In this document: one piece after another, positions 28,472 through 39,576 of the stretch
Layout: each line of letters begins with the position of its first letter
Position numbering within the stretch: the stretch's first letter is position 1
Assembly (NCBI RefSeq): GCF_014189855.1
Contig: NZ_BJFN01000003.1
Coordinates: 434,001 to 498,000, forward strand
DNA length: 64,000 nucleotides
Origin: Buttiauxella sp. A111
GTDB taxonomy: Bacteria > Pseudomonadota > Gammaproteobacteria > Enterobacterales > Enterobacteriaceae
Direction of reading: 5' to 3'
Made by a program: the position numbers and the translations under genes
Notes under the pieces: generated by a model
What the model was told of the DNA's origin: nothing
The model's input: the letters and a program-made list of their open reading frames with translations, nothing else
Databases searched by the model: none

Positions 28472-29434
28472 TCAGCGATATTTTTCTACAAGACTCATCA
28501 TCATTGCGATGTGCGCCGGGTCATCATTGAGGGCAGGAATATATTCATACTTGGTGCCACCCGCCTCGAGGAACACTTCACGGTTTTGCACCGCCATCTC
28601 TTCGAGAGTTTCGAGGCAATCGGCGGAGAAACCAGGACACATGACCTGAATGTGTTTCACCCCTTTTTCAGCCAACATTTTCAGCGTTTCGTCTGTATAC
28701 GGCATCAGCCACGGCTCGCGGCCAAAACGCGACTGATAGGTCATCATCACTTTTTCTGGTGGCAGTTCGAGGGCGGAAAGCAACTCGCGCGTGGTGTCGC
28801 GGCAACGCTGCGGGTAATCATCGCCTTCGTTGGCATAGCGTTGCGGAATTCCGTGGTAGGAAAGCAGCAAAACATCCGGCTCACCATGCTGGGCGAAAGA
28901 GTGTTTGACCGAAGCCACCAGCGCATTGATGTAGGAGGTGTTATCGGCGTAGTCACGAATCAGGGAAATCGACGGCAGCGAACGGTAGTTGGAAAAAATG
29001 CGTCCTAATTCATCCCAGACTGCGGCGACAGTCGAGCAAGAGAATTGTGGATACAGCGGCAGCACGACGATGTGATCAACGTTGTGAGACAAAAGTTCGT
29101 CCACTGCACTTTTCAATGACGGTGAGCCATAGCTCATGCCAAGCGCGACTGGGGTACCCGGCATTTGCGCTGCAAGAGCGACTTGCTGACGTCGGCTATA
29201 AACAAGCAGCGGCGAGCCTTCGTCCATCCAGACGGACTGATACAGCTTTGCAACCCGTGAGGAGCGCAGCGGTAAAATCACGCCTCGCAGCAGTGGCCAC
29301 CACAGCAGACGCGGGGTATCAACGACGCGTTTGTCGCTAAGAAACTGGCGCAAGTAGCGTTTTACCGCCGCCGGAGTAGGAGCATCAGGTGTGCCAAGGT
29401 TTGCCAGTAAAATACCCACTTTTTCCTGATTCAT
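28472..29434 (-). CDS. hemH: Ferrochelatase
   Basis: Last step of heme synthesis: inserts Fe(II) into protoporphyrin IX at the membrane surface. 320 residues, the usual length. The catalytic histidine is in [11 protein letters not shown] and the conserved Glu in [20 protein letters not shown] lies 5-6 bases before the ATG at 29434, so an in-frame GTG two codons upstream was not used. A terminator separates it from adk. Confidence 0.97.
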   Translation of the reverse strand: MNQEKVGILLANLGTPDAPTPAAVKRYLRQFLSDKRVVDTPRLLWWPLLRGVILPLRSSRVAKLYQSVWMDEGSPLLVYSRRQQVALAAQMPGTPVALGMSYGSPSLKSAVDELLSHNVDHIVVLPLYPQFSCSTVAAVWDELGRIFSNYRSLPSISLIRDYADNTSYINALVASVKHSFAQHGEPDVLLLSYHGIPQRYANEGDDYPQRCRDTTRELLSALELPPEKVMMTYQSRFGREPWLMPYTDETLKMLAEKGVKHIQVMCPGFSADCLETLEEMAVQNREVFLEAGGTKYEYIPALNDDPAHIAMMMSLVEKYR

Positions 29435-29521
29435 TTCCACTCCTTATCAACAAATTGCTGATAATTGTAACGTAAAAGTGGCACAGGAGAACCGATTACA
29501 GTGAAAGGGTAAAAAATGGAT

Positions 29522-29555
29522 AAAAAAATACCAGGAACAAGTCCTGGTATTTTTA
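29522..29555. terminator. Bidirectional terminator between adk and hemH
   Basis: ATACCAGGA (29528-29536) and TCCTGGTAT (29542-29550) form a 9-bp stem with an A-run before and a T-run after, so it can serve either strand. On the minus strand it ends adk. Confidence 0.88.
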
Positions 29556-29569
29556 TCGACCCAAAAGGT

Positions 29570-29622
29570 TTCGAGGTGCAGGAAGGCAGCTCACACACCT
29601 GCAACTTGAAAGATAACGGGTA
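29570..29622. repeat. Partial copy of the dispersed palindromic repeat
   Basis: GGTGCAGGAAGGCAG and CACCTGCAACTTGAAAG...CGGGTA resemble the two ends of the elements at 16609 and 39577, here with almost no middle. It lies between the adk stop and its terminator. Confidence 0.6.
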
Positions 29623-29625
29623 AGG

Positions 29626-30348
<723 letters not shown>

Positions 30349-30393
30349 TCAAGAATGGCAGGTATTTCAGGTGGTGTTAGTTGATTTGAAATG

Positions 30394-30541
30394 CCCTCAC
30401 CCCGGCCCTCTCCCCCAGGAGAGGGAGAAAACTCGATCCATTTCCCACAGGAGAAGGGGAACTACTCGATCTATTTCCCACAAGAGAGGGGAAATACTCG
30501 ATCCAGTCCCCTCTCCCTGAGGGAGAGGGTTAGGGTGAGGG
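30394..30541. repeat. Iterated CCCTCACCC/GGGAGAGGG hairpin repeat C
   Basis: Same family as at 21861 and 26971. It starts CCCTCACCCCGGCCCTCTCC, has three internal units of the type ACTCGATCCATTTCCCACAG, and ends GGGAGAGGGTTAGGGTGAGG. It occupies most of the gap between htpG and adk. The array lies downstream of htpG and ahead of the adk promoter. Confidence 0.85.
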
Positions 30542-30547
30542 AAAAAC

Positions 30548-32428
30548 TTAGGAAGCCAGCAACTGATTCATACGGCGAATGAATTGGTTTGGATCTTCCA
30601 GGGTGCCACGTTCAGCTAACAGCGCCTGGTCGAGCAGTAATTCGACCCATTCGCCAAACTGCGCTTCATCCTGTGTATCTGCAACACGTTTCACCAGACC
30701 GTGATCCGGGTTCAGCTCGAAGATGTACTTCACTTCTGGCACTTCCTGGCCCGCAGCGGCAAACAATTTCGCCATTTGCGTGCTCATGTCGTTGCTGTCA
30801 GTGGTCACGATAGCAGGCGTGTCGGTCAAACGGTGCGTCAGGCGCACTTCTTTAACACGCTCGCCCAGCAGCGTTTTCACGCGGTCAACAAATGGCTCAA
30901 GCGCTTTTTCAGCTTCTTTCGCTTCTGGCGTCTCTTCGTCAGCCAATTTTTCCAGCGTCTCATCAGTCTTACTGACTGACTGGAATGCTTTGCCATCGAA
31001 CTCAGTCAGATAGCTCATCATCCACTCATCGATGCGGTCAGAAAGCAGCAGAACTTCGATGCCTTTCTTACGCAGCAACTCCAGGTGCGGGCTGCTCTTC
31101 GCGGCCGCATAGCTGTCAGCGGTGATGTAGTAAATCTTCTCCTGGCCTTCTTTCATGCGTGAGACGTACTCTTCCAGCGACACAGTTTGTGCAGCGGAAT
31201 CGGTATGCGTCGTCGCAAAGCGCAGCAGTTTAGCGATAGTTTCCTGGTTCGCATTATCTTCAGCAGGGCCTTCTTTGAGCACCAGGCCAAAGTTTTTCCA
31301 GAAGGTTTGGTATTTTTCGCTGTCGTCTTTCGCCAGTTTTTCCAGCATCTGCAATACGCGTTTGGTCAGCGCACTACGCAGGTTCTGAGTCACACGGCTG
31401 TCTTGCAGAATTTCACGCGACACGTTCAGCGGCAGGTCATTGGAATCTATCAGGCCGCGAACAAAACGCAGGTAGTTCGGCATGAACTGTTCTGCGTCGT
31501 CCATGATGAACACGCGCTGCACGTACAGTTTCAGGCCGTGTTTATGATCGCGATTCCACATATCCCACGGCGCCTGGGACGGGATGTACAGCAAGCTGGT
31601 GTACTCTTGTTTCCCTTCCACGCGGTTGTGGCTATAGGTCAGCGGGTCGGTGAAGTCATGAGCGACATGCTTGTAGAACTCGTTGTACTCTTCGTCTTTA
31701 ATTTCAGACTTGCTACGGGTCCACAGCGCCTGAGCTTTGTTGATTTTTTCCCAGCCGAGGATAGTTTCGCCATCTTTCTCTTCACGAGTTTCAATCTCAA
31801 CCGGCAGAGCAATGTGATCGGAGTATTTACCGATGATAGAGCGCACACGCCAGTCATCTAAGAACTCGTCTTCACCTTCGCGCAGGTGCAAGGTAATTTC
31901 AGTCCCGCGATCAGCTTTGGTGATATCCGCAACGGTATATTCACCCGCACCTTCAGATTCCCAGAACACGGCTTGATCCGCAGGAACTCCAGCCGCACGA
32001 GTACGCACGGTCACTTTGTCCGCCACGATAAATGCAGAGTAGAAGCCCACACCAAACTGGCCGATAAGCTGGCTGTCTTTCGCCTGGTCAGAACCCATGG
32101 ATTCGAGGAAGGCTTTGGTGCCAGATTTTGCAATGGTCCCGAGGTGATCAATCGCTTCGTCGCGCGTCATACCGATGCCGTTATCAGCAATCGTCAGAGT
32201 GCGTTTTTCTTTATCAAATGAGACACGCACACGCAGCTCACCGTCACCCTCGTAAAGATCGGACTGGGACAGCGCGCGGAAGCGCAATTTGTCTGCCGCA
32301 TCGGAGGCGTTGGAGATCAGCTCACGCAGGAAAATTTCTTTATTTGAGTAGAGGGAGTGGATCATCAGGTGCAGAAGTTGTTTCACTTCAGACTGGAAGC
32401 CACGTGTCTCTTGTCCTTTCATGGTCAT
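30548..32428 (-). CDS. htpG: Hsp90-family chaperone HtpG
   Basis: 626 residues. GHKL ATPase domain at the N-terminus ([40 protein letters not shown]), a middle domain ([11 protein letters not shown]) and a C-terminal dimerisation domain. GAGGT lies 5 bases before the ATG at 32428 (MTMKGQE), so this start is preferred. The E. coli start corresponds to the ATG two codons later (32422). A sigma-32 promoter is visible upstream, so it is heat-inducible. Confidence 0.97.
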   Translation of the reverse strand: MTMKGQETRGFQSEVKQLLHLMIHSLYSNKEIFLRELISNASDAADKLRFRALSQSDLYEGDGELRVRVSFDKEKRTLTIADNGIGMTRDEAIDHLGTIAKSGTKAFLESMGSDQAKDSQLIGQFGVGFYSAFIVADKVTVRTRAAGVPADQAVFWESEGAGEYTVADITKADRGTEITLHLREGEDEFLDDWRVRSIIGKYSDHIALPVEIETREEKDGETILGWEKINKAQALWTRSKSEIKDEEYNEFYKHVAHDFTDPLTYSHNRVEGKQEYTSLLYIPSQAPWDMWNRDHKHGLKLYVQRVFIMDDAEQFMPNYLRFVRGLIDSNDLPLNVSREILQDSRVTQNLRSALTKRVLQMLEKLAKDDSEKYQTFWKNFGLVLKEGPAEDNANQETIAKLLRFATTHTDSAAQTVSLEEYVSRMKEGQEKIYYITADSYAAAKSSPHLELLRKKGIEVLLLSDRIDEWMMSYLTEFDGKAFQSVSKTDETLEKLADEETPEAKEAEKALEPFVDRVKTLLGERVKEVRLTHRLTDTPAIVTTDSNDMSTQMAKLFAAAGQEVPEVKYIFELNPDHGLVKRVADTQDEAQFGEWVELLLDQALLAERGTLEDPNQFIRRMNQLLAS

Positions 32429-32478
32429 TGATACCTCAACAAAATCAAAATACAGGGGTGATGAAAACGTTGAGGGAG

Positions 32479-32507
32479 ATATGAGGATAAGCAGAGGAGA
32501 TTTCAAG
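32479..32507 (-). promoter_or_regulatory. Sigma-32 promoter of htpG
   Basis: On the minus strand, CTTGAAA (32507-32501), a 14-bp spacer and CCTCATAT (32486-32479) match the heat-shock promoter consensus CTTGAAA-N13-17-CCCCATNT. It lies about 50 bp upstream of the htpG start. Confidence 0.85.
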
Positions 32508-32537
32508 CGGGGGAGAAAAGAATCTCCCCATTTTCAA

Positions 32538-33143
32538 TTAGAACGTAATTTTGTGGCGTCCCGCCAGAGAATGCGAAAGCGTGGTGCCATCAACCATTTC
32601 CAGCTCGCCGCCCACTGGCACACCGTGCGCGATACGACTGGCATCTACGCCATATTGCCCACACAGTTCGGCGATATAGTTCGCGGTGGCTTCACCTTCA
32701 ACCGTTGGGTTAGTCGCAAGGATGAGCTCTTTGATGGTTTCGTGCTCAAGGCGCTGTTCCAGCCTGTCGAGACCGATGTCCTGGGGGCCAATGCCGTCTA
32801 GCGGTGAAAGATGCCCCATCAACACAAAATAGCGTCCAGAGAATTGTCCCGTCGCTTCAATCGCATGGATATCCGCAGGCGTTTCCACCACGCAAATCTG
32901 GCCATTTTCCTGGCGGCGTGGATTGGAACAAATTGCGCAGACTTCTTGTTCGGTAAAAGTACGGCAATCCGCACAGTGGCCGATTTCAGACATGGCGCGG
33001 GTCAACGCCTGAGCAAGGCGCATTCCGCCGCTGCGGTCGCGTTGCAGAAGCGCGAACGCCATACGTTGAGCTGACTTCGGGCCAACACCTGGCAAGCAGC
33101 GCAGGGATTCCATAAGGACGGTAAGTAAAGGACTGGTTTGCAT
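32538..33143 (-). CDS. recR: Recombination protein RecR
   Basis: 201-residue DNA-binding clamp that loads RecA with RecF/RecO. It has an N-terminal helix-hairpin-helix ([14 protein letters not shown]), a four-cysteine zinc finger ([16 protein letters not shown]) and a Toprim domain ([14 protein letters not shown]). In E. coli recR is the last gene of dnaX-ybaB-recR. Here it is 2.8 kb away from ybaB, behind a three-gene insertion, and must have its own promoter. Confidence 0.97.
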   Translation of the reverse strand: MQTSPLLTVLMESLRCLPGVGPKSAQRMAFALLQRDRSGGMRLAQALTRAMSEIGHCADCRTFTEQEVCAICSNPRRQENGQICVVETPADIHAIEATGQFSGRYFVLMGHLSPLDGIGPQDIGLDRLEQRLEHETIKELILATNPTVEGEATANYIAELCGQYGVDASRIAHGVPVGGELEMVDGTTLSHSLAGRHKITF

Positions 33144-33251
33144 CGCTCAGACTTCTGAAAAAAGAGTGGGACATAGCCTAACATTAGCCCAGCGGACGGG
33201 TATAGAAAAAGATAGTCCCCCTGCGGGATGTCTCGCACAGGGGGAATTTAT

Positions 33252-33929
33252 TTAAGCGAGCTGAGAATCCAGAGACTCTTGATTCGTCACCACATCTTGC
33301 GCCTTCTGGTAACTTTCCATCAGCAAGCCATATTCAATAAAGACACCGCCCCAAAGGCTGGCCCACTCCATTGCATCCTCACGGTTCCATGTGTGCTGAA
33401 TCTCAGCTACAACCGCTGCGGTATCCATCGGAACCACGCCCGCTTGTACTACTCGCGCCAGGGTGACTTCCTGCGCCATTTTGGAATAAGTGCCTGAAGC
33501 ATCGATCACCGCGAAGACTTTAAAGCCTTCGGCAACCGCGCTGATTGCCGGAAACGCCATGCAAACGCTGGTCACCGTGCCCGCAATGATTAACGTTTTA
33601 CGCCCCGTTGCTTTGACTGCCGCAACGAAATCAGGGTTATCCCAGGCGTTAATTTCACCTTTACGCGGCACATACTGCGCATGAGGGGCATATTGGTGGA
33701 TCTCAGGGATCAGCGGACCATTTGGGCCTTGCGGCACAGAAGCGGTGGTGATGACCGGAATATTGGCCAGCGTCGCGATTTTTGCCAGTACTGTGGCGTG
33801 GGTGCGCAACGTAGGCATCGGCATGTCGTGTACTAGCTGGAACAAACCGCTCTGGTGGTCAATGAGTAGCATGACTGCATCGTTGGCATCAATGGTCGGA
33901 ATTTGTCCGTTAAAGTTTGCAGGTGTCAT
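33252..33929 (-). CDS. YcaC-like isochorismatase-fold hydrolase
   Basis: 225-residue cysteine-hydrolase of the isochorismatase superfamily. The conserved Asp is D24 ([10 protein letters not shown]), the cis-peptide/catalytic segment is [11 protein letters not shown] with C123, and NAWDNPDF matches the YcaC subgroup. YcaC-type enzymes have no settled substrate. The gene lies downstream of the pirin gene on the same strand and opposite a LysR regulator, suggesting a three-gene module. It is part of the insertion between recR and ybaB. Confidence 0.85.
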   Translation of the reverse strand: MTPANFNGQIPTIDANDAVMLLIDHQSGLFQLVHDMPMPTLRTHATVLAKIATLANIPVITTASVPQGPNGPLIPEIHQYAPHAQYVPRKGEINAWDNPDFVAAVKATGRKTLIIAGTVTSVCMAFPAISAVAEGFKVFAVIDASGTYSKMAQEVTLARVVQAGVVPMDTAAVVAEIQHTWNREDAMEWASLWGGVFIEYGLLMESYQKAQDVVTNQESLDSQLA

Positions 33930-33994
33930 ATTCGTATCCTCTGATAGTGAAATAGTGCGTAAAGAACGGCTACCGGAGCGATAGCCGTGATTTT

Positions 33995-34864
33995 TTACTC
34001 TATGGACTGGCCAAAACGACCCTGATTGAAATCGTCGATAGCCTCTTTAATTTCTTCACGAGTGTTCATTACAAACGGCCCGTAACCCACCACTGGCTCA
34101 TTGAGTGGCTCACCGCTCAGCACCAGCACAACGGCGTCGTTATTGGCTTCAAGCGTGACGGTTTCGCCTTTTGCATCCAGTACCACCAGCTGCGCCTCAC
34201 GAGCAATTTCCTCACCGTTAACCTGCACCGTGCCTTTCAGCACAACCAATGCGGTGTTCCAGCCGTCAGGCAGCGTCAGTTGCGTGGTGCTTTGCGCATT
34301 CAGACGCACATCCAGTACGCGCAGCGGTGAAAACGTGCGTGCCGGGCCTTTACTGCCATCCATTTCACCCGCGATAACACGCACCTGACCTGCGTTATCG
34401 GGCAATGTCACCACCGGAATATCCGCATCCGTAATCGACTGGTAGTTTGGTGGCGTTGACTTGTCCTTCGCAGGCAGATTGACCCACAGCTGAACCATTT
34501 CCAGGGTGCCGCCCTTCTCGCTGAACGCTGGTGAATGGAACTCTTCGTGCAAAATCCCGCTACCGGCCGTCATCCATTGCACATCACCGGGGCCAATTAC
34601 CCCGCCACTGCCGGTGGAGTCACGGTGCGCCACTTCACCTTTGTAGACGATGGTGACCGTTTCAAAACCGCGATGCGGATGCACATCAACGCCACGCTGC
34701 CCTTTGTTGCTCGGTTTAAAATCCGCCGGGCCTGCGTAGTCCAGCAGCAAGAATGGGCTGAGTTGCTTTTCAAATTTCGAATAGGAAAACAGTGAACGAA
34801 CCGGGAATCCATCACCCACCCAGTGGGAAGCCGGTGCGGAATACACGCCTAAAATTGATTTCAT
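33995..34864 (-). CDS. Pirin-family bicupin protein
   Basis: 289 residues, full-length pirin. The N-terminal cupin has the metal-binding set around [10 protein letters not shown] and EEFH. The C-terminal cupin ends at about residue 265 ([13 protein letters not shown]). Some pirins act as quercetin 2,3-dioxygenases, others as redox-sensing cofactors, and the activity here is open. The start at 34864 has GGAG spaced 6 bases away. The divergent LysR gene begins 110 bp away and is the likely regulator. Confidence 0.9.
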   Translation of the reverse strand: MKSILGVYSAPASHWVGDGFPVRSLFSYSKFEKQLSPFLLLDYAGPADFKPSNKGQRGVDVHPHRGFETVTIVYKGEVAHRDSTGSGGVIGPGDVQWMTAGSGILHEEFHSPAFSEKGGTLEMVQLWVNLPAKDKSTPPNYQSITDADIPVVTLPDNAGQVRVIAGEMDGSKGPARTFSPLRVLDVRLNAQSTTQLTLPDGWNTALVVLKGTVQVNGEEIAREAQLVVLDAKGETVTLEANNDAVVLVLSGEPLNEPVVGYGPFVMNTREEIKEAIDDFNQGRFGQSIE

Positions 34865-34974
34865 CGTTATCTCCATTGAGTGTCGATTTCTGTTGAGTTA
34901 AAGCTTACTCATAAGACGAAAATCCCGGTAGACTCCAGAAATGAACTCAGTGTTCCATATACAGGACAATAACG

Positions 34975-35880
34975 ATGCAAGATCTCAACGACCTGTGGTA
35001 CTTCGTGCAAGTGGTCGATTTTGAGGGGTTTTCTCCCGCCAGCCGCGCGATTGGCATTCCAAAATCCCGGTTAAGTCGGCGTATCGCCTTGCTGGAGGAG
35101 AGTCTGGAAACGCGGCTTATTCAGCGCTCAACGCGCAGCTTCACCGTGACGGAGGCCGGGCAGATTTTTTATCGCCATTGCAAAGCGATGATTATTGAGG
35201 CCGAAGCGGCACAAGAGGCGATAAACACGCTGCGAGCCGAACCGCGTGGGCTTATTCGCCTGACGTGTCCGATTGCCCTGCTGCATGTGCATATTGGGGA
35301 TATGCTGGCGCGGTTTATGACGATGTATCCGCAGGTTACGGTGCAGCTTGAGGAGACAAATCGCCAGGTTGATGTATTGAATGAAAACGTCGATTTGGCG
35401 GTACGCGTTCGCCCATTACCACTGGAAGATAGTGACCTGGTGATGCGCAAACTGGCCGATCGCAATATGTGTCTGGTTGCCAGCCCTGAGTTAGTTGAGC
35501 AATTTTCGCAACCCTTGTCACCCGCCGATCTACAACACTGGCCGAGCCTGGCACTCTCCAAACCACAGCAGATTTACCGATGGTGTCTATTTGGCCCGGA
35601 TAATCAGGAAGTGATCCTGCACCATAAGCCACGTTTTGTGACCACCGATATGATTGCACTACGGGCGGCTGCTTTGGCGGGCGTAGGGATTGTTCAACTA
35701 CCGATATTGATGATTAAGAAGCAGATACTGGATGGAACGTTGGTGCGATTGTTACCGGATTGGCGTACAAGACGGGAAATCATTCATTTGGTGTTTCCTT
35801 CACGTCGCGGGCAGTTACCGGCGGTCAGAGCACTGATTGATTTTCTGGTGGAGAGTTATGCGGCGTTTGATGAAGAGTGA
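34975..35880 (+). CDS. LysR-family transcriptional regulator
   Basis: 301 residues. N-terminal winged helix (LNDLWYFVQVVDFEGFSPASRAIGIPKSRLSRR) and a periplasmic-binding-protein-like effector domain from about residue 90. Divergent from the pirin/hydrolase pair, the normal arrangement for a LysR activator with its target. The organisation recalls the E. coli yhaJ-yhaK neighbours (LysR plus pirin-like), but this gene is at a different place. The inducer is unknown. Confidence 0.9.
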   Translation: MQDLNDLWYFVQVVDFEGFSPASRAIGIPKSRLSRRIALLEESLETRLIQRSTRSFTVTEAGQIFYRHCKAMIIEAEAAQEAINTLRAEPRGLIRLTCPIALLHVHIGDMLARFMTMYPQVTVQLEETNRQVDVLNENVDLAVRVRPLPLEDSDLVMRKLADRNMCLVASPELVEQFSQPLSPADLQHWPSLALSKPQQIYRWCLFGPDNQEVILHHKPRFVTTDMIALRAAALAGVGIVQLPILMIKKQILDGTLVRLLPDWRTRREIIHLVFPSRRGQLPAVRALIDFLVESYAAFDEE

Positions 35881-35922
35881 TTACGGGGTAAAAAAGTGAG
35901 GCGTCGCTTTGACGACAGGACG

Positions 35923-35955
35923 CCCTCACCCTGACCCTCTCCCCCAGGAGAGGGG
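35923..35955. repeat. Single unit of the CCCTCACCC hairpin repeat (D)
   Basis: CCCTCACCCTGACCCTCTCC followed by CCCAGGAGAGGGG: a minimal copy of the family at 21861, 26971 and 30394. It sits between the convergent LysR gene and ybaB. Confidence 0.75.
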
Positions 35956-35962
35956 ATCAAAA

Positions 35963-36292
35963 TCAGAATGGCATTTTGAAGCCTGGCGGCAACTGCATAC
36001 CACTGGAAACGCCAGCCATTTTCTCTTTCTGCGCTTCGCCGATACGACGAGCTGCATCATTGAAGGCCGCTGCAACCAGGTCTTCTACCATCTCTTTATC
36101 GTCTTCCATCAGGCTTGGATCGATTTCCACACGACGGCAGTTATGCGCACCATTGATGGTCACTTTTACCAGACCCGCACCTGATTCGCCGGTGACTTCC
36201 ATGTTGGCGATTTCTTCCTGAACCTGGGCCATTTTTTCCTGCATCTGCTGGGCTTGCTTCATGATGTTGCCCAGACCGCCTTTTCCAAACAT
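35963..36292 (-). CDS. ybaB: Nucleoid-associated protein YbaB/EbfC
   Basis: 109-residue DNA-binding dimer of the YbaB family: helical N-terminus ([20 protein letters not shown]), central beta sheet ([19 protein letters not shown]) and a C-terminal helix. The start at 36292 is the conserved one; 18 more in-frame codons upstream are not. It follows dnaX, but recR no longer follows it here. Confidence 0.96.
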   Translation of the reverse strand: MFGKGGLGNIMKQAQQMQEKMAQVQEEIANMEVTGESGAGLVKVTINGAHNCRRVEIDPSLMEDDKEMVEDLVAAAFNDAARRIGEAQKEKMAGVSSGMQLPPGFKMPF

Positions 36293-36331
36293 AGTCTTCT
36301 CTCTTTTGCTCGGGCCGATTAATCGCATTTC

Positions 36332-36366
36332 CCCATCATCCTTCAAGCTGTAGGGGTGTTGATGGG
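36332..36366. repeat. Half copy of the dispersed repeat between dnaX and ybaB
   Basis: ATCCTTCAAGCTGTAGGGGTGTTG...GGGTATA matches the left end of the element at 39577-39771 (ACTTCAAGCTGCAGGGGTGTTGGC) joined to a right-end GGGTATA. The full middle is missing. Confidence 0.55.
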
Positions 36367-36418
36367 TATAACAATTAACGGCTATCAGGGTTTACAACAA
36401 ACCGGTGTAACCAGCCTG

Positions 36419-38335
36419 TCAAATTGGTCGAATACTGTCTTCATCCAGCTCCGCATCAAAAAAACGACGCAGCGTTTGGATATTGTTATCAGTACTCATA
36501 GATTCCCGCGCACGTGCAAGCTTCTCTTCGTAGATAGCCTGACGCCATTCCAGCGGGGTACGTTGTGCAAGATTATCATCTTCAATAATAGTCAGCTCAA
36601 CAGTTTCTCCGCTAAAAGTACTCATCGCATCAGCCAGCGTTTTCTGCGCCGACGGTGAATTCAGATGCCTTAATGCCGGGCGTAAGTGCAAACAAACTCG
36701 GTTTCCATCCTGCTCTTTCCAGGCATTTAACGCGAGTTGCTGCACAAGTTTTGGCAACACCAGTTGGCTAATTTCCGCCGCCCAACGGTCACGCTCGATG
36801 GCTTCCAATGCCAGTTTCTGCGCCAGCTCTGGTGTTTTCTCATGCTCCAGCGCGCGCTTTAATGCTTTTGGTGTCGCAACCGGTTCTTCAACAACATCAG
36901 AAACAATTTGCGACTTCCAGCGATAAGCTTCTGGCTTCTCGGCAGGTTTTTCTTCTGCCACTGATGGCCGGGACTGAATACGCTCGGTTACCGAGGCTAA
37001 ACGTTCCAGAGCGGTGGTTTTAGCTGCCGGCCGCGCTAGATCTGGCGCTGCCGGCTCACTCTTTTTTGCTTTGTTGGCTCCCTGCTGGCGCATTAACTGG
37101 GTTCGCGCTTGCAGCACCTGGCTTGTGGTGTCCGGCAACGGGGTTTCATTTTGCCGTGGCGGAGGTGAAGTTTGTTGTCGAACCGGAACAGGATTGACGA
37201 CAGGAATACTCGCCACTTGCCGCGGTTGCTCCGGTTCTGGTAATGGTTTGCGCGGATGGAACGCCAGCGCACGCAGCAGTGTCATCTCAATGCCCATACG
37301 ACGATCGGGAGCCCAGGAGAGCTCTTTGCGACCAATCAGCAGGGTTTGATAATACAACTGGACTTCAGCAGGCGGTACGACTCTCGCGAGCTCACGCATA
37401 CGCTGTTCGATTGCCGCCATGTCGTTGCCCAATGCAGCCGGAGAGAGTTGCACCATGGCCACACGGTGCAGCAAGCCCAGCATTTCTACCAGCAGCGCTT
37501 CCCACTCAATACCGCGACCGGCGGCATCGTTAAGCAAGCTCATCACTCGCTCACCATTGGCCTGCACCATCGCTTCTATCAGCGCCAGAGCCTGGTCGTC
37601 ATCCAACGTACCGAGCATGGTGCTGACAGCCGCAGTGGTCACTTGCCCATCACCACTGGCAATCGCCTGGTCGGTAAGACTTAATGCATCACGCAGGCTG
37701 CCATCCGCAGCACGCGCCAACAGTTGCAGCGCGCGAGTTTCAGAAGTGATTTTCTCCTCGCCAAGAATGTATTCCAACTGATGGCGGATTTGTTCGACAT
37801 CCAGCGCTTTCAGGTGGAATTGCAGGCAGCGGGAAAGAATAGTCACCGGCAACTTTTGCGGATCGGTTGTCGCCAGCAAGAATTTGACATGCGAAGGTGG
37901 CTCTTCCAGCGTCTTCAACAGCGCGTTGAAGCTGTGGCGGGAAAGCATATGGACTTCATCGATCAAGTAGACCTTGAAGCGGCCACGCGCCGGTGCGTAC
38001 TGAACGTTGTCCAGCAAGTCACGAGTGTCTTCGACTTTGGTGCGTGAGGCGGCGTCAATCTCTATCAGATCAACAAAGCGTCCTTGTTCGATTTCGCGGC
38101 AGTTATCGCACACACCGCAAGGGGTGGCAGTGATGCCGGTTTCACAATTTAACCCTTTCGCCAACAAGCGAGCGATGGACGTTTTACCCACGCCGCGCGT
38201 CCCTGAAAAGAGATAGGCGTGGTGGATTCGGCCCATGGATAAGCCATTAGCCAGCGCAGTCAACACGTGTTGCTGGCCGACGACATCAGCAAAAGTTTGT
38301 GGGCGCCATTTGCGGGCTAAGACCTGGTAGCTCAT
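36419..38335 (-). CDS. dnaX: DNA polymerase III subunits tau and gamma
   Basis: 638-residue tau. It has the clamp-loader AAA+ module with Walker A (GTRGVGKTS), zinc-binding Cys set (CETGITATPCGVCDNC), Walker B (LIDEVHML) and SRC finger (LSRCLQF), a Pro-rich linker, and C-terminal domains that bind DnaB and the alpha subunit. A -1 frameshift signal near codon 424 yields the shorter gamma. It belongs to a minus-strand unit with ybaB. Confidence 0.98.
   Translation of the reverse strand: MSYQVLARKWRPQTFADVVGQQHVLTALANGLSMGRIHHAYLFSGTRGVGKTSIARLLAKGLNCETGITATPCGVCDNCREIEQGRFVDLIEIDAASRTKVEDTRDLLDNVQYAPARGRFKVYLIDEVHMLSRHSFNALLKTLEEPPSHVKFLLATTDPQKLPVTILSRCLQFHLKALDVEQIRHQLEYILGEEKITSETRALQLLARAADGSLRDALSLTDQAIASGDGQVTTAAVSTMLGTLDDDQALALIEAMVQANGERVMSLLNDAAGRGIEWEALLVEMLGLLHRVAMVQLSPAALGNDMAAIEQRMRELARVVPPAEVQLYYQTLLIGRKELSWAPDRRMGIEMTLLRALAFHPRKPLPEPEQPRQVASIPVVNPVPVRQQTSPPPRQNETPLPDTTSQVLQARTQLMRQQGANKAKKSEPAAPDLARPAAKTTALERLASVTERIQSRPSVAEEKPAEKPEAYRWKSQIVSDVVEEPVATPKALKRALEHEKTPELAQKLALEAIERDRWAAEISQLVLPKLVQQLALNAWKEQDGNRVCLHLRPALRHLNSPSAQKTLADAMSTFSGETVELTIIEDDNLAQRTPLEWRQAIYEEKLARARESMSTDNNIQTLRRFFDAELDEDSIRPI
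37056..37067 (-). other. dnaX -1 frameshift site producing gamma
   Basis: On the minus strand the slippery A-AAA-AAG lies in GCA-AAA-AAG-AGT (AAAAAAG at 37067-37061), with an AGGGAGC Shine-Dalgarno-like stimulator about 10 bases before it. After a -1 slip the codons are AAA-AAA-GAG-TGA, so gamma ends after one Glu at about residue 426. This is the same design as in E. coli. Confidence 0.93.
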
Positions 38336-38424
38336 TCGAGATAGGCTCTACATCGCGGGAAGGTGAATTCGAGGGGTAATGCTAACATAAGCCTCACCCA
38401 TCGGGCGAGGCTGTTTGATGTCCT

Positions 38425-38450
38425 GGCGGATGACGTTGTACTTATCCGCC
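38425..38450. repeat. REP-like palindrome between apt and dnaX
   Basis: GGCGGAT (38425-38431) with ATCCGCC (38444-38450), the same arms as at 7921. A smaller hairpin, GCCTCACCC-ATC-GGGCGAGGC, lies next to it around 38391-38411. Confidence 0.7.
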
Positions 38451-38482
38451 CGGCCTGGTGCGTTGCAGAGGTGAGATTAAAC

Positions 38483-39034
38483 TCAGTGGCCAGGGAAAAG
38501 TACGAGGCTGTAGCTTTTCACGCCCATTTTTTCCAGACGCTGCTCACCACCAATATCAAACAGATTGATGATAAATGCGGCATCGGTCACTTCACCACCC
38601 AGACGGCGGATAAGTTTAACGGTCGCTTCAATGGTGCCGCCTGTGGCCAGCAAATCGTCCACGACCAGAACTTTGTCGCCCGGCTCGATTGCATCAACGT
38701 GGATTTCCAGTTGATCGGTACCGTATTCCAGCTCGTAGTTCTCCGCGATCGTTTCGCGTGGCAGTTTACCTGGCTTACGCACCGGCACAAAACCGACACC
38801 TAATTCCAGCGCAACCGGTGCGCCAAACAAAAAGCCGCGCGCTTCAGTACCCACCACTTTAGTGATACCGGCATCTTTAAAGCGTGAGACTAATAATTCG
38901 ATGCTGGTGGCGTAGGCTTTCGGATCTTCAAGCAAGCTGGTAACGTCACGGAATAAGATCCCAGGCTTCGGGTAGTCTGGAATGCTTTTAATGCTGTTTT
39001 TCAGATATTCAAGCTGCTGCGCAGTCGCGGTCAT
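38483..39034 (-). CDS. apt: Adenine phosphoribosyltransferase
   Basis: 183 residues, full length. Salvages adenine to AMP using PRPP. The PRPP signature is [16 protein letters not shown], and the hood sequence is [17 protein letters not shown]. It lies upstream of dnaX on the same strand, with a REP element between. Confidence 0.97.
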   Translation of the reverse strand: MTATAQQLEYLKNSIKSIPDYPKPGILFRDVTSLLEDPKAYATSIELLVSRFKDAGITKVVGTEARGFLFGAPVALELGVGFVPVRKPGKLPRETIAENYELEYGTDQLEIHVDAIEPGDKVLVVDDLLATGGTIEATVKLIRRLGGEVTDAAFIINLFDIGGEQRLEKMGVKSYSLVLFPGH

Positions 39035-39183
39035 AATTAATGCCTGCTAAAAACGGGGTTCTAACTAAGCACGTATCTGTTTAATAAATACACTATCGGT
39101 GATTCATTAATCAATCATACCGTGCTCGAAAGCGGTCGAATTTACTGTCTGCAAACAACAATTGCAACCACAGCAAATGCGCT

Positions 39184-39561
39184 TTATGGCTTTTGTTGCT
39201 TTTCGTCAATTACCGGCATCCGCCACATACAGAACAGCAACGCGCACATCATCATCAATAAGAGTAGTCTGACCCAAAGAATGTTGACCAGGTAAATGGA
39301 CACAGCAAAAGTTAAAACAATAAAAATCAATGCCCTGGGTTTAGTTCCGGGTGGTAAGGCACGATGCTGCTGCCAATGGCGGATGTAACTGCCAAACCAT
39401 GAGCGGTAGAGTAGCCAGTGGTGGAAGCGTGGCGAGGAACGGGCAAAACACCAGGCTGCCAGAAGTAAAAAAGGGGTTGTGGGAAGTAAAGGTAATACGA
39501 CTCCCAGCGTCGCAAGGACTACCGCCAGCCAACCAATGATGATTAATATAGTCCGTTTCAT
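39184..39561 (-). CDS. ybaN: DUF454 inner-membrane protein YbaN
   Basis: 125 residues with about three to four hydrophobic segments (IIIGWLAVVLATLGVVLPLL; FIVLTFAVSIYLVNILW) and the family motif LPTTPFLLLAAWCFARSSPRFH. Function unknown. It is divergent from priC across a complete dispersed repeat. Confidence 0.92.
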   Translation of the reverse strand: MKRTILIIIGWLAVVLATLGVVLPLLPTTPFLLLAAWCFARSSPRFHHWLLYRSWFGSYIRHWQQHRALPPGTKPRALIFIVLTFAVSIYLVNILWVRLLLLMMMCALLFCMWRMPVIDEKQQKP

Positions 39562-39576
39562 TCCCTATTCCATTAA

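Noticed and set aside
31187-31861. 224-codon open frame on the plus strand
   Set aside because: Antisense to htpG; the product is not recognisable and the htpG frame explains the codon pattern.
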